DNA from: Alentia gelatinosa
Lineage: Eukaryota > Annelida > Polychaeta > Phyllodocida > Polynoidae
Direction: 5' to 3'
NCBI GenBank assembly: GCA_950022655.1
Contig: OX465583.1
Coordinates: 68,189,652-68,253,651 of the forward strand
Length of the DNA stretch: 64,000 nt
Both the position numbers and the translations under genes were made by a program. Shown piece by piece: positions 9,162 to 19,524 of the stretch; the stretch's first letter is position 1; each line of letters opens with the position of its first letter. The notes below the pieces were generated by a model. That model saw nothing but the letters and a program-made list of their open reading frames with translations, ran no database searches and was not told where the DNA came from.

Positions 9162-9268
9162 TTTTGAAAACTGGCGTATGGGCCAGAGTTGAACCCAAAC
9201 AGGCAGGTTGGGGCAGAGATATAAGCTACCACAGGAAGTAGAGCGCAAGATCTCTGCGAGGAGAGTGC
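9162..9268 (+). repeat. Diverged single copy of the 150-bp satellite-like unit
   Basis: AAAACTGGCGTATGGGCCAG, CCCAAACAGGCAGGTTGGGG and ATCTCTGCGAGGAGAGTG align in order with the unit repeated at 26593-27845. It ends just before the NADAR reading frame and partly overlaps its open 5' extension. Confidence 0.65.
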
Positions 9269-9619
9269 TGCCGCATCTAACAAGGCAATGATCACTGAGG
9301 CAGAACAGCTGGACGAGCCGCCCCTAGTGACACAGGTCAAACCAATCACCGGCCCACAGCCCGCCGCCACCACTGGCAGTCAACAGGTACGGAAAACTCC
9401 ACGAGGAATTATGTTTGCCGGACCCGAAGCGTATTTGAGTAACATTTTTAAATGCGTCCTCACTAGCAAACTCCTTATCAACGGAGTACCTCACAAGAAG
9501 CAATTTAACTGTGTTGAACAAGCGTATCAAGCAGCTAAGGATTATCACCATGAGGAAACTCAAACTGCTGAAAAGATTCTGCTTGAAAACGACCCGTACC
9601 AAATTAAACAGCTGGGCCA
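9225..9619 (+). pseudogene. NADAR-domain protein, N-terminal part (interrupted)
   Basis: The frame is open from 9225 after a stop, with the first Met at 9288. After a low-complexity N-tail (PQPAATTGSQQ) it reads FAGPEAYLSNIFKC, FNCVEQAYQAAKDYHH, TAEKILLENDPYQIKQLGH. These match the YbiA/NADAR fold (xGPEAYLSNFFPC, F.SVEQ.YQ..KA, A..IL...DP..IK.LG), whose members are N-glycosidases acting on ADP-ribose conjugates or riboflavin-pathway intermediates. The frame is cut after LGH by an insertion. The rest of the domain resumes at 10398 in the same frame once the insert is skipped. Whether it is a host gene or cargo of a mobile element is unknown; no introns are evident. Confidence 0.75.
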
Positions 9620-10397
9620 TACTAGTCCGAGAGACTCTGACTGCCTAGCAGTCCTGCGGACAGTCAGAGAGCACAACCGCTTATTCCCATAGTACAAAAT
9701 ATCAGGTCCTTGGTTCTCTGTAATACTGTCAATGTGAGTACATGTTTATGCTCCCTTACCTTCAGAAATGTATAATAATTCCTTTTTTGATGATAAAACT
9801 CCTGTTTTGTTCCTTTTTGTTACTTTTGGGAGCCTTTTTGTACAACTCATTTAACCACATGTCAACACTTCCAACTCATGTTGGCCGTATTTGATAAGCT
9901 GGTTCCTGGCAATCCCCTGTGAAGAATTACCTGCAGTTTTGAAACCAGTTTTCTGTTATTTTTGGCGCCTGCAGAATGCATTGACATTGATTTTACAAAC
10001 GCTGGCTGTTCTATTACTTAGAACTAATGCAAAGGTAGGAAATTACTGCCATTTTACTGCATTTTGCCTCAGGAAACTGTCTATCACAAAATCAGAAAGA
10101 TTCAACCTATATTTATAAGGAAAGCGGCTGCTGATCTGACATGTGCCAATCTGGTCGACCAGTTTGCCTTGAGGTCTATGGGTGTGCTCTCTAGGCAGTC
10201 AGAGTCTCTCGGACTAGGCCATACCTGCATGGAGTTGTCCCCCTGTATTAACTACCACATAAGGAATAGAGTAGTCCCAGTAGCCAATGACTGCATTCGG
10301 AGCAAACCACGACCTTCACCCTGACCTCCTTACATGATATTTATAGCACCTTGGGACGGTTCTACAGTCGAGAGTTGACCTAAAATCTAATGGGCCA
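9620..10397. mobile_element. Insertion splitting the NADAR frame, with 7-bp target duplication
   Basis: TGGGCCA occurs at 9613-9619 and again at 10391-10397. Skipping 9620-10397 rejoins the NADAR frame exactly (KQLGH then NHPHTIEEAKEKYW). Not counting the nested hAT-like element and its duplicated site, the older insert is only about 169 bp. It shows no clear terminal inverted repeat and no GT-AG ends at the junctions, which argues against an intron. Confidence 0.6.
9623..10216. mobile_element. Non-autonomous hAT-like element (594 bp)
   Basis: A perfect 26-bp terminal inverted repeat (left begins TAGTCCGAGAGACTCT at 9623, right ends CTCTCGGACTA at 10216) is flanked by a perfect 8-bp duplication, GGCCATAC (9615-9622 and 10217-10224). 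An 8-bp duplication is the hAT signature. There is no transposase frame. It is nested in the older insertion that split the NADAR gene. Confidence 0.88.
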
Positions 10398-10737
10398 CAA
10401 CCACCCTCATACCATTGAAGAGGCCAAAGAGAAGTATTGGCAGGGTATACAATTCACAAATTCATCTACGAAAAAATTCTCCCAGAATGAAGAGTTCCGA
10501 GCAAAGCTAATTGCCACTGCCCCCTTGAAACTTCTAGAAGCAACCAAGTGTCGCTACTGGGGTTGCGGTGAAACTCTTGATCAAGCCATCCAAGCCGGCT
10601 CACATACGGGGATGAGCCGATGCGGTTGTATACTGCAAAGTGTGCGTACTCAACTAATTAACCAATTAATTACACGTGAAGCGCAAGATTACGTGAGTTC
10701 TGTACCAATAACTATGGGATGGCTGGCATTTCTCTGA
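10398..10737 (+). pseudogene. NADAR-domain protein, C-terminal part
   Basis: Continues the domain with NHPHTIEEAKEKYWQG, KKFSQNEEFRAKLIAT, LLEATKCRYWGCGETLDQAI and GMSRCGCILQSVRTQL. KFSQN, the EA..C..WG.G segment and the final G..LM.VR-like helix are the family's C-terminal landmarks. The frame ends at 10735-10737 after a short tail. It is open back to a TAA at 10381, so the downstream ATG (10390) lies in the insert and is not a likely original start. Together the two parts give roughly 245 codons, a usual size for a single NADAR protein with a short N-tail. Confidence 0.75.
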
Positions 10738-11230
10738 GGAATATGTGGACAAAGTGTTTCACCTAGTGATTAGAGCAGTCAGTAAGAATGCAGCGGTATC
10801 GAGGAGCAACTCTTAAAGTAACAGTGGCCTAAGGTCGGTAGGCTACCAATAAGCTGAACGGTGCTTACACAAGGTAGGTGTTCGTCATACTTTACACAAG
10901 TCTTAATTATGCTCAACATGTCAAACACTGGACGAAACCTACTGCTTTACATATGTATCCAAAACGCGTCTAACAGTAGGATTTTGCGTCTAGAAGTTTG
11001 ACCTGTTATCCGTCTCGTAGACGCCTTATCTAGTGGCGTATATACATGTCTTATATTACCAATTTATTTGATAAAACATTTAAAAAACCTGATTGAGTAT
11101 AAATTGATTAATTATACATAATAAACCCTGTATTTATTTATTTTTTACCGTTTTTATCATAGATTTGACTTTAAAACACCATGCCTATGTGTGGTCAGTC
11201 TTGGCCTAGCATATAAGGACCTTCTTCAAG
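10738..11230. other. AT-rich sequence 3' of the NADAR frame
   Basis: Contains AATAAACC (11120-11130 area) that could serve as a polyadenylation signal. A short CGTCTA/GTAGACGCC motif set (10970-11040) resembles family Y words. Confidence 0.3.
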
Positions 11231-11269
11231 GTTATAGCTGACTACTGAAATCATCTTACCCCCGTGTGA

Positions 11270-11860
11270 ATGCGGCTGCACACGTGTGAATGCGGCTGCA
11301 CATGTGTACCCGGCCCCCACCCGACACTATAACACTTCACGGCGGGCAGTGGCAGGCATGGGCGGGCGGTGGGGGGTGGGGGAGGGTTTCCCACTGAGTC
11401 AACCTGTACAAACGCGGCGGATGGTGGGCAGTGGGCGGTGGGCAGCAGGGGGCTTCTCACTGAGGCTGGCTGGGGGTGGTGTGGAGTGGTGGGGGGGAGT
11501 CGGGGGGTGACGGGGGGTGGCAGGAGACGGGGGTCGGCGGGTCTAAAAACAACAACGGGCATGGTAGAGGTAGCAGACTTTTTAAATTTTTCGGTACAAA
11601 TACACATACGCCTGGCGTATATATATCGCGCAGAGCATGTTTTATCTTGGATACGCCAGGCGTGAAATACAGCCAAGTCGGGCACGTCTACATATGGAAA
11701 CTGTCTCGTAGACGCCCGAAACGCAGACACGGATATGAGGTATATACAAATATAAACATGCCACTTTACAGCCGATACGTGCGTTATCGCGATGGTGTAT
11801 ATATATGTAAAATGGTGGTTTTCGTGCAGTGAAACTGGCGGTCTGAGATAATTACAGAGG
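11270..11860 (+). mobile_element. Foldback element family Y, copy 1
   Basis: Ends in TGTATATATATGTAAAATGG then TGGTTTTCGTGCAGTGA, the complement of the left end of 25420-25870. The GC-rich middle (GGTGGGGGGTGGGGG, 11340-11540) and GTACACCCAGG/ACGCCAGGCGTGAAATACAG words are shared. The left side has a 19-bp direct repeat of GTGTGAATGCGGCTGCACA. Confidence 0.65.
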
Positions 11861-11929
11861 ATATGTCACCATCCATGGAAGAACTGTCCGATGACAGAAT
11901 TGGATGCTTTGTTCAAATGATAAAAAAAA

Positions 11930-12150
11930 TTGAAGTGTTTATGTAGAAATAACTGCATTTTCCATTTCTGGCATCGTATTTCCAATTTGAAGATTTATAA
12001 AAACCGTTAAACTGCTATAATTGTTGGTTATGGGTCAAGGGTCTATCACCATACAATGACGGCAACCAGCGAACACGGGGAACTGTAAACAGACTGAATT
12101 ATGGGATACCCCAATAGGGTCTATATCGTACAACTCAAGGTGGCGTCACC
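11930..12150 (+). repeat. Dispersed repeat R2, copy 1
   Basis: TATGTAGAAATAACTGCATT, CAAGGGTCTATCACCATA and CCCCAATAGGGTCTATA align with 47256-47470 at roughly three-quarters identity by eye. No terminal repeats seen. Confidence 0.75.
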
Positions 12151-12329
12151 TGGTGGTTTTCAAATATTATCCAATATCAGTCAAAAAATTCTAATTCTAA
12201 AAGAGTAACTTTAGCGTCTTATCCAATTCATCCCATCTTAATAGGTAGAAAGGCCAATTTACATTTATCTGATTTACAGAGGAATTGTGTTTTCATCAAT
12301 ACTGTTCAAAACAAGGAGGGCGACCTATA

Positions 12330-12560
12330 TATCTTTAAACTTAGATGTGTAAGAGTATTTATCTCCTATATCATGTGAAGGTTTGAGGAAAATGACATTC
12401 CGTTTGACTATGTAAAAAGCATCCTTTTAAAGTTTCTCTACATTCTGTTATGAAATTATCATAATATCGATTGTTAGATCAATAACTAGCACGGTGAGCC
12501 CCGATTTTTAAATTAGTCATATGTTCTACAACACTAAGAGATCATCATATTTAATTTTAA
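12330..12560 (-). repeat. Dispersed repeat R1, copy 1
   Basis: On the minus strand it aligns with 51990-52480: CGGAATGTCATTTTCCTCAA, TTATGATAATTTC and GGCTCACCGTGCTAGTT are in the same order. Confidence 0.65.
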
Positions 12561-13429
12561 GGACAATGACATGTACCTGAAAGAATGACTGACTCGTAAG
12601 TGACAAATCTACAAAATTCCTAAGAATACAAATATACTATTACATAAAAATACTTTGATACACGGTAGGGTATAATTGTATTTTTTTTCAGTTCTTTTAT
12701 TTATACTGGATCCATTTTAGGCTCGCAGGCCTATCTTCCTTCCGGCCAGTCTTCTATCACTATTACAGTATGAGGTCTTATTACTATCAGAGCAGCGCTC
12801 ATGGCTGACTATTTTGCTTACTGCAATTCTTTATTTCATTTTAGGCTACTATACATCGTATAGTGGTGGCTTATTGTATTTTGTAATTTTTTTGGTTGTT
12901 TTTGCGTGTCTTTTTTGCAGTCTTACTATTTAAGCCTGCTGAACAATATGATTGGATTGTGGGATGTTTGTGTGTGTGCCAGTCAGCCCCACTGGGCCTC
13001 TTACCGCATTGATAGTTTTTGGCGTAGGTTACTGATGACTCCGGGATTTTTTCGTATGTAGTCTTTTAATTTTTTGGGGGTATCGTGGGCACGAGTGATA
13101 TGCCAAAGTTAATTGAGACTTTATTTTTTTATTTATGTATTAACAACTTTCTTCTGTAATATAGTCGTGCGACTGTTGCTTCGGAAAACAACTTCGTCAG
13201 TAAAAGAGATAGCCGATAAATATATTCATTTAAAAAAATACGAAACAACAACCATGGGTTTCCATTTTCAAACCATACTGTCAGATATGCCTGTATCCCC
13301 GTCCCAAAGCTGGCTGAGTGCTTGTGAAGCCCCCGATTGATTATCATCACAGCCCCGATTTCCCCAGCAGGTGTCCCGTGTCAGTCAACATGCCGCGGCA
13401 TCCCCAGTCATCGATACAGAGTACACCTT
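12561..13429. other. T-rich sequence, no gene recognised
   Basis: Long T-rich runs (12680-13080). No frame with family resemblance and no clear repeat copy. Confidence 0.4.
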
Positions 13430-13731
13430 AAGGCCCGTTTCCATTGGCCGATTTCCCGTCACCGATCTAAAGTCAGGAACCACCGAGAGACTTTTGGCAC
13501 TGCTGACCCAATATTGGTCAATGTAAACGACCCAGGTCGTGAAATGACCCACAACTTTTTCCTGCTTAGATTATGCAATGTGGCACCACCCACCACTGAG
13601 TGGAAGGTTGGTCACTAAGTGAAATCTACTACCGTTCTATACCGATGCACAGTCAGTGGCACCACGGAGAGACTTTCTGGGTAACTAAAAAAATCTACAC
13701 CCTTTTCGTTGGCCAATGGAAACGGGCCTTA
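13430..13731. mobile_element. MITE family C, copy 1 (class I ends)
   Basis: Ends AGGCCCGTTTCCATTGGCC and GGCCAATGGAAACGGGCCT, flanked by TA on both sides. Copies or parts: 18307-18512, 50607-50937, 56489-56926 and 58676-58830. Confidence 0.88.
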
Positions 13732-13847
13732 GAAACACCTGCCACTGGTCTATATGCCACCTTCCAACTCTAACGAGGTTTAGTAAGGTGTATACAGAAT
13801 AGAAATACCACCAAGGCGTCTTTAGGATCTGTTGAACTCGTTTATTG

Positions 13848-14052
13848 CATTTATCATCAATATTTTCGAATAAATTGAAACCATTATTTGCCATATGAAA
13901 GGGTATAATAATAGGGACTATTTCTTTGCTCTATAGTTGAGAGGGACTGTTTTTCCTTATACCATGGCTTTGAACCTGACAGGTTTTATGTGATTGGTCT
14001 TGGTTTACTGAGTTCCCAATGGGGTCTTTTTATACGATGGATAATAAAGTTT
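13848..14052 (+). mobile_element. MITE family H, partial copy
   Basis: TTATTTGCCATATGAAAGGG, GGGACTATTTCTTTGCTCTA, GGTTTACTGAGTTCCCAA and ATACGATGGATAATAAAG match the right half of the complete copy at 19706-20255. Confidence 0.75.
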
Positions 14053-14573
14053 ACCCACATATTCCATGGGTCTCGTTGGCATACAGAGAGTGGTCTTCAT
14101 TATTAATTGAATATAGTCAGAACGAGGCTTAGTGCTAAACCTATGGGGGTTTGAGGCTAGAACTTTTGTTTTTGGTGTCGTTTGTTACTTTTGAAGTGTA
14201 GTTTATTACTATCGTCTCTGAATAACTCTGTCTTAAAGTTACAATGACAGTTGTTAAATTTATCAAAAATATGGATCTAAAAGATTGGGGAATGACACAT
14301 AATCTCGAACCTACATAGTCAAAGTACTGAGCGTCTATCTCCGGAAATGGTGTTTTGTAAACGGGTATCTACAGTTTCAACAGGTTCACTTTGGCTCCCT
14401 ATACCAGAGGCACTGGTGCTGTGAGGTTAGCCTGGAAGCCTGGCCCGTGTGCTTACTCATATTATAGGCCAGGTAACGCCTTCCACATTTCGATGCACTA
14501 TGGGTAACACCTCCATTTTTCTGGTGCATCATGGGAAACACTGTTCAGCTAATACTACACTGGTTTTTTTGTT
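14053..14573. other. Unassigned sequence
   Basis: No supported gene. A small inverted pair (GGTGCATCATGGGAA / CGATGCACTATGGGTAA) occurs near 14490-14540. Confidence 0.35.
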
Positions 14574-14835
14574 AAGAGAAACATTCTAATGAATTATCTT
14601 TTATCTTTTGAAAGGTTGCCATTACTTCATTAGTTGTTATAATTTATTATAAACAAGTAGAAATAAGGTATTTGGGAACCTTGTGAGGGAGAGAGACACT
14701 CTCAAAGCAGATTTCCTGCTGGAAGCGTTGGAGAGAGGTTTTGCTGGTTATCCTTGCCACTGCAAATGAACGGGGCTTATAGCTGGGCGTTACCTGTCCC
14801 ATATTTAATTGGGACAGGGAACCAGTTTAGTGTGA
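14574..14835 (+). repeat. Dispersed repeat R4, copy 1
   Basis: Aligns with 26344-26592 through GAATTATCTTTTATCTTTTG, AAAGGTTGCCATTACTT, AGTAGAAATAAGGTATTTGG and GCTGGGCGTTACCTGTCCCA. Here it lacks the long tandem tail seen at the other copy. Confidence 0.75.
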
Positions 14836-15643
14836 GACGGTTGAGAGGGAAGAGGTGGAGATGGAAGGGATAAGTAGTAATTTCAGGTGCAAATGAATAA
14901 AGAAAAACCCAGAAAATAAAGGAAAATAATGGCAACGAAGAAATAGACATAAAATGATAAGGCAGCCATGGCCGGTAAGCGAGGGAAAAAGAGCAAGATT
15001 GTGAAGGACTGAAGTATGGGACCTCCAAGCTGATGCAATTCCAGATAGAGACATTTAAGATCTAAAGGCCAACATGCCGATTATAGGGCACAGAGTGATT
15101 GCTAGTTCCGCAATCATCCTCTAGTCGGGGAACAACCACTATTTTCTGCCGCATAATCTAAAGATAATCGTGAGACAGGGCTAAAACCCTTTTATGGCAA
15201 ACCAAAAAAATATCTCTAATACAACGATAACTAGACCTGCCATCTGGTGTTTTGTTTAGGGGGACAAGATGGAAGCCTCCATAACAAAATAGCTATGCGT
15301 CATATATCAGATAAAGCCGGCTATAACGTAACTGTTCCTTGTTAAGCGAGATATTTTTCTGAAAGCATGCAAAGGTGCCTTATTCAAAGGAAGATACAAG
15401 TTTAATGGCAGTAGTGACAGTCACCAAAGGATCTCACCCTCATGATTTTCAAAGCCTCAGTATAGGCCGTTTGTAGATGCTTAAAGCAGGTAATCTGACT
15501 TCATTCAGACGGCAGGGTATATCACAGTGAATAGCACGCAAATAATGAAGGGATAACTCTTTTGCAGGACGATGGAAATCTATATGTGACCACTCTAACC
15601 TCTAGGCGATGTATATAGCTCGTGCAAGGACGCTCTAAAGATA
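14836..15643. other. Unassigned sequence
   Basis: No repeat copy or family-like frame recognised. Confidence 0.35.
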
Positions 15644-15672
15644 ACCCCCCCCCCCCCCCAAAAAAAAAAAAA
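15644..15672 (+). repeat. C16-A13 homopolymer tract
   Basis: A run of C is directly followed by a run of A. Length may be unreliable in sequencing. Confidence 0.9.
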
Positions 15673-15699
15673 TCTTTTCCAACAAAGGATTTTTATTCA

Positions 15700-15880
15700 C
15701 AGGTAGCCAGTCTAGACGGGTGGGAGGGGACGACGTACCGGTGTGTCCCCCTGGCGGGCGGTGGCAGGTTGCGGGGCCGACGACAGGTGGCGCAGACTGC
15801 GGGCAGTGCTGGGGCTGAGAATCCGCGACATGCTCGCAGGAGTCCAGTGTGAAACGGAGGTGTAGCGACCCGACACGTTG
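15700..15880. promoter_or_regulatory. GC-rich block with CTCF-like motif
   Basis: CGACAGGTGGCGCAG (15781-15795) resembles the CTCF core. The block is rich in CpG and unlike the neighbouring repeats. A coding exon cannot be excluded, but no frame is recognisable. Confidence 0.3.
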
Positions 15881-15940
15881 TATGTTCCAGGCCCGTGATA
15901 CCATACATACAAACTGCAATAGATCAACGAAACTTGGAAA

Positions 15941-16396
15941 TTTATTATCCATCGTATAAGAAGACCTCATTGGAAATGTATGGGGACTCTTTAAAATCTC
16001 TTCATTATCCATCGTATGCAAAGCCCCCATTGAAAATATATGGGGACTCAGTAAACCACGACCCATTGTATAAAACCTGTTAGATACCATAACTGTGGTA
16101 TATGGATTCAAACCTGTGGTATACGGCCTTAAAGCCATGGTATACGGGAAAAATAGTCCCTTTTGATATGGAACAAAGAAAGAGTCCCTATTGTTATACC
16201 CTTTAATATAGCAGTTACTGGGTTTAATCTATTCGAAAAAATGGATAATAAATGCAACAAACAATGATTTTGTGGACAGGTGGCTCTGTGAACCACTCGA
16301 GGTTGATGTCGTAATACACTCGCTAGCGCTCGTGTATTACTACGCGTCAACCTCTTATGGTTTATGGCCGCCTGTCCACAAAACCATCGATTACAG
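15941..16396 (-). mobile_element. MITE family H, complete copy (minus)
   Basis: Starts TTTATTATCCATCGTATAAG, with an internal ~60-bp duplication of that end (15943 and 16003). It contains ACTGTGGTATATGGATTC and ends in the hairpin GAGGTTGATGTCGTAATAC / GTGTATTACTACGCGTCAAC, then CACAAAACCATCGATT. Confidence 0.85.
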
Positions 16397-16712
16397 ACTG
16401 TCCATAGAAAACACATAGGTAGAGTGTATCTTTATACCCGGAGCATACCGATATATCCACCTAATACAAAGTGTCCATACAAAACACATAGGGAGTGTGT
16501 ATCACCATAACCGGAGCATACAGATATATCTACCGAATACAAAGTATTTATAGAAAACACACAGGGAGTGCGTATCACCATACCCAGTGCATACAGATAT
16601 GTTGTATGCTCCGGGTTCTGTTAAAGCTAGCATACTGAAAAATAATGCATACTGAAAAATAGTGTGTACCTAAAATGAACTGATATTGGTACATCACCTG
16701 TCAGGGAAAGGT

Positions 16713-16715
<3 letters not shown>
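16397..16715. repeat. Family W arm with three ~72-bp tandem units
   Basis: TCCATAGAAAACACATAGG, GGAGCATACCGATATATCC and ACCTAATACAAAGTG repeat three times. It then continues as ACTGAAAAATAATGCATAC to AAAGGTGGAT, as in 60785-60975. Confidence 0.75.

Positions 16716-16771
<56 letters not shown>
16714..16771. repeat. (TA)n microsatellite
   Basis: About 29 TA units between the family W end and the family V start. Confidence 0.95.
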
Positions 16772-16772
<1 letters not shown>

Positions 16773-17060
16773 GCACTGTTTTGGCATATGACGTAAAAAT
16801 ACTGTACACTAAAATACGGACTACCTTTCCAAACACGTTTATCAACATATCGGTTGTTAAAAATTAAATTAATGATTCCTTTTTAAATTTTGGGTATATA
16901 GTAAATATATAACGTCCAACCATGCTTGTACAAGTCAGAGAACTCGATGATAATTTACGGTTTGTACGGAACTCGGCAAAAATGCCTCGTTCCGTACAAA
17001 CCGTAAATTACCATCTCGTTCTGTGACGTGTACAGCATGGTCAGGACGTTCTATATAATT
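16772..17060. mobile_element. Families V and G composite
   Basis: TTTTGGCATATGACGTAAAA, GGGTATATAGTAAATATAT and the hairpin GTACAAGTCAGAGAACTCGA / CTCGTTCTGTGACGTGTACA with apex CGGCAAAAATGCCTCG. The same order occurs at 57668-58035 and 58831-59178. Confidence 0.8.
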
Positions 17061-17125
17061 ACTACACGTCAACTCCACGGAGCATACGACCGCTTGTATC
17101 TGAAACCAGTCAATATTGTGTGTAC
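17061..17125. repeat. Half hairpin of family W
   Basis: ACTACACGTCAACTCCACGG then CTGAAACCAGTCAATATTG matches the right arm of the hairpin at 60975-61122. The left arm is lost. Confidence 0.65.
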
Positions 17126-17829
17126 ATATCCCCATGATACTAATGGCAATCCATACTTATATCAAAGCCGAGAATACTTCATCTCAGAGCAGTTTATTTT
17201 CATTCTAGATACGGTGGAATCTACATTCATTGTTCCCTCGTGAATCATGTTTTAATGTCTATCTTTCAGTTGTCGATAATTTGCCGCCTTAGAGTCGGCA
17301 CCCATAATTCTAATCTTGACAATATACAGTCAGAGAATCCGAGCGAGACTCCTAACGGGCAGTAAAAATCCCTGCTCTTACATACAGGCGTCGTTCGTCG
17401 CAGAATTGATTGCTTTAAAAAGAACTACTAAGAATCAATATAATTTCCCATGAATATTGTAGACTATGAATACCTACTTAAGCTCGATGATGTGAATAAT
17501 AAATGGGGAGTCCCATAAGCTGTCGTTTATCCGAATGGCTGTGGCATACTTGATTTGATAAGCACCCTCTCAACAAGGCATAGCAGACAAGTACAGATGC
17601 ATTCGATCATAATGTTATAGACTTATAAAAACCGCATAGAGCAGGGGCGAAGTGTTTGGGATAAAATCAATCGTTAAAACATTCAGATGTGACTGAATAT
17701 TACAGAAATAGGACAATAATGCAGATAACGACACCTATATCATCATATAACTCTCGTATGTTCGTATGTCTTACATATACCTCCTGCACCTATCTATATC
17801 AGATTTATGACCTATTGTATACAGGGTAT
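17126..17829. other. Unassigned sequence
   Basis: Unique-looking; no gene recognised. Confidence 0.35.
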
Positions 17830-18030
17830 TTATCTCACCCCTGATATTTTTGTATACCATAGCCCTAACACTGAGAACTCATTCTCCATGCCCTACAAGT
17901 ATTGCAGTCCGTTCTGCACGTCACACAGGATATAGACCATGGAGAATGGACTACAATACTCATAAGGGCATTGAGAACGAGTTTCCAATGTTAAGCATAT
18001 GGGGAAAAAATACCAGGGCTGAGATAAAGA
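17830..18030. mobile_element. MITE family M, copy 1 (class II ends)
   Basis: Ends ATCTCACCCCTGATATTTTT and CCAGGGCTGAGATAAAG. Paired arms GAACTCATTCTCCATGCCCT and GGGCATTGAGAACGAGTTTC. Others: 41640-41758 and 62878-63024. Confidence 0.8.
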
Positions 18031-18072
18031 TGCAGTTTCCGTATAATAGCGAGCTAAATTGATGTGAACCTA

Positions 18073-18305
18073 ACCCGGCGTTTACACTAGACGACTAAAA
18101 CGTGACGACTGTAGATGGTCTTGCCAATAGTCGTCAGGTGGTGCTCAGTTACACAATATCAGCCGCAAAAGTCATCAACCCAAGAAATTCCTCAAGCGTT
18201 TATACTTTTTATGTATACCGATGTCTAGGCATTGACAGCTGAAAGTTGTCAGGTGGTGCAAAATTAAAAGGATCGCCGCATATAGTTGTCTAGTGTAAAC
18301 GCCAG
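18073..18305. mobile_element. MITE family P copy with TA flanks
   Basis: CCCGGCGTTTACACTAGACG to CTAGTGTAAACGCCAGG, with TA on each side. Internally deleted relative to the 432-bp units. Confidence 0.85.
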
Positions 18306-18306
18306 G

Positions 18307-18512
18307 TACAGGCCATTTTCCATTGACTGACAAAAACGGTGCAGATTTTCTGTGTTCATTTAATATCCTATTTACATCTTGCATCACTAATGCTAAAGGT
18401 CGTTCGGTGGTTCTGGGCTGTATATCGGTAATGGCCAATGGAAATTGGCTTTCAGGAGAAAGCAAAAAATCTACACCGTTTTCGTCGGCCAATAGAAACG
18501 GGCCTTATGGCG
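18307..18512. mobile_element. MITE family C, diverged copy
   Basis: Ends CAGGCCATTTTCCATTGACT and GGCCAATAGAAACGGGCCTT; AAAATCTACACCGTTTTC and its complement lie inside. It abuts the P copy, sharing a TA. Confidence 0.75.
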
Positions 18513-18539
18513 ACTCCTAGATATGAGCAGAATATCCTG

Positions 18540-18664
18540 AGATTTTGAACCCTGTGAGGTACATGAATCCTATCATGGGAATACCACATTACAGGGTACA
18601 GAATATCATGAGATTTTGAACCCTGTGAGGTACATGAATCCCATCGTATGAATTCCACTTTAGT
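18540..18664 (-). repeat. Duplicated family D end
   Basis: GAGATTTTGAACCCTGTGAG then GTACATGAATCC occurs twice, 60 bp apart, and ends in CACTTTA. A terminal fragment of family D in two tandem copies. Confidence 0.7.
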
Positions 18665-19195
18665 GAATCTGACAGAACTTTGTGAGGACTTACCTGTCAG
18701 TCCGAGGGAGCGGAGTCTGACAGGTGGGAGTGGCTCACCGTGAGTTTTATAGTGGACACAGCGAGCAGCTCCCACAGGTGACAAACAAACAACACCTCTG
18801 AGCTGCTCCTCACCACAGGCGGCCCCTCTACGATTAACTTCTGTCCAACTCACCACCCGCTCCCGGAACCCCATGTCGAGAGGGCCCTAAGTACGGCTCA
18901 CCCTAAGCCGCTCAGCCTCCTACGCCGCCTCTCTCGAGCTGGGAGGAAAAGAAAGAGTGTGATCATTAATTCCCACCGGGGAGCCGACTGGAAAACAAGA
19001 TCTAGTTTGATAAGAGCCATGGTGAATATTCATAAGCCTGGAGCTGGTCTCAGGAGGGATCCACGGGGGGCGGGCGGACGGCGGGAGAGTCGTGCACGGA
19101 CGATAGCGCCGTGATTGGGAGATCTTCTGATGGCGGTCGTGTAAGGAGGTGGTTCTCATTCTTTTAGTTCAGTTTCTATTCTTCTTGTTGTCTAT
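18665..19195. promoter_or_regulatory. Non-repetitive GC-rich block, candidate enhancer
   Basis: Three CACCTG-class E-boxes lie within about 100 bp (ACCTGTCAG near 18692, GACAGGTGGG near 18718, CACAGGTGAC near 18774). GATA (TTTGATAAGAG near 19007), a POU-like GAATATTCATAA and CpG-rich GGGGGGCGGGCGGACGG follow. It is not a copy of any repeat here. No coding frame is convincing. Confidence 0.3.
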
Positions 19196-19367
19196 ATTAC
19201 TTAACACCTATGGCCGAACATGTATGAAATACTGCCCGCTGCTAGGGGTGTAGTATAAATAATGTTCGCGCCCGCTGTGACAGCGGGCCGTAGTGAATTG
19301 CAGTAGTCTTTGAGGTCGTTTTAAATGATTGGGGGTGTATAGTAATAAGAAAATGTAGTGACTGGGC

Positions 19368-19476
19368 CTGTACGGTGTCCGTTCTCGGTCATTTGATGAA
19401 AAAAATACGGCCCTCCCACCTGCGGTGTCGGGCCGTATTTTCATCATCAAATGACCTCGAACGGCCATCCGTACGA
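19368..19476. repeat. Hairpin foldback
   Basis: Arms CGGTCATTTGATGAAAAAAA..TACGGCCC and GGGCCGTATTTTCATCATCA pair closely around CTCCCACCTGCGGTGTC. Outer words TCCGTTCTCGG / TCGAACGGCC also pair. Confidence 0.75.
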
Positions 19477-19524
19477 GCTCAGTAACCACGTTTTCTCATA
19501 TTACCCCCCTGCTCTCTAGTTCCA

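Noticed and set aside
9620..10397. Interpreting the NADAR gap as a normal intron
   Set aside because: No GT..AG at the junctions; 7-bp duplication and exact frame restoration fit an insertion better, though RNA would decide.
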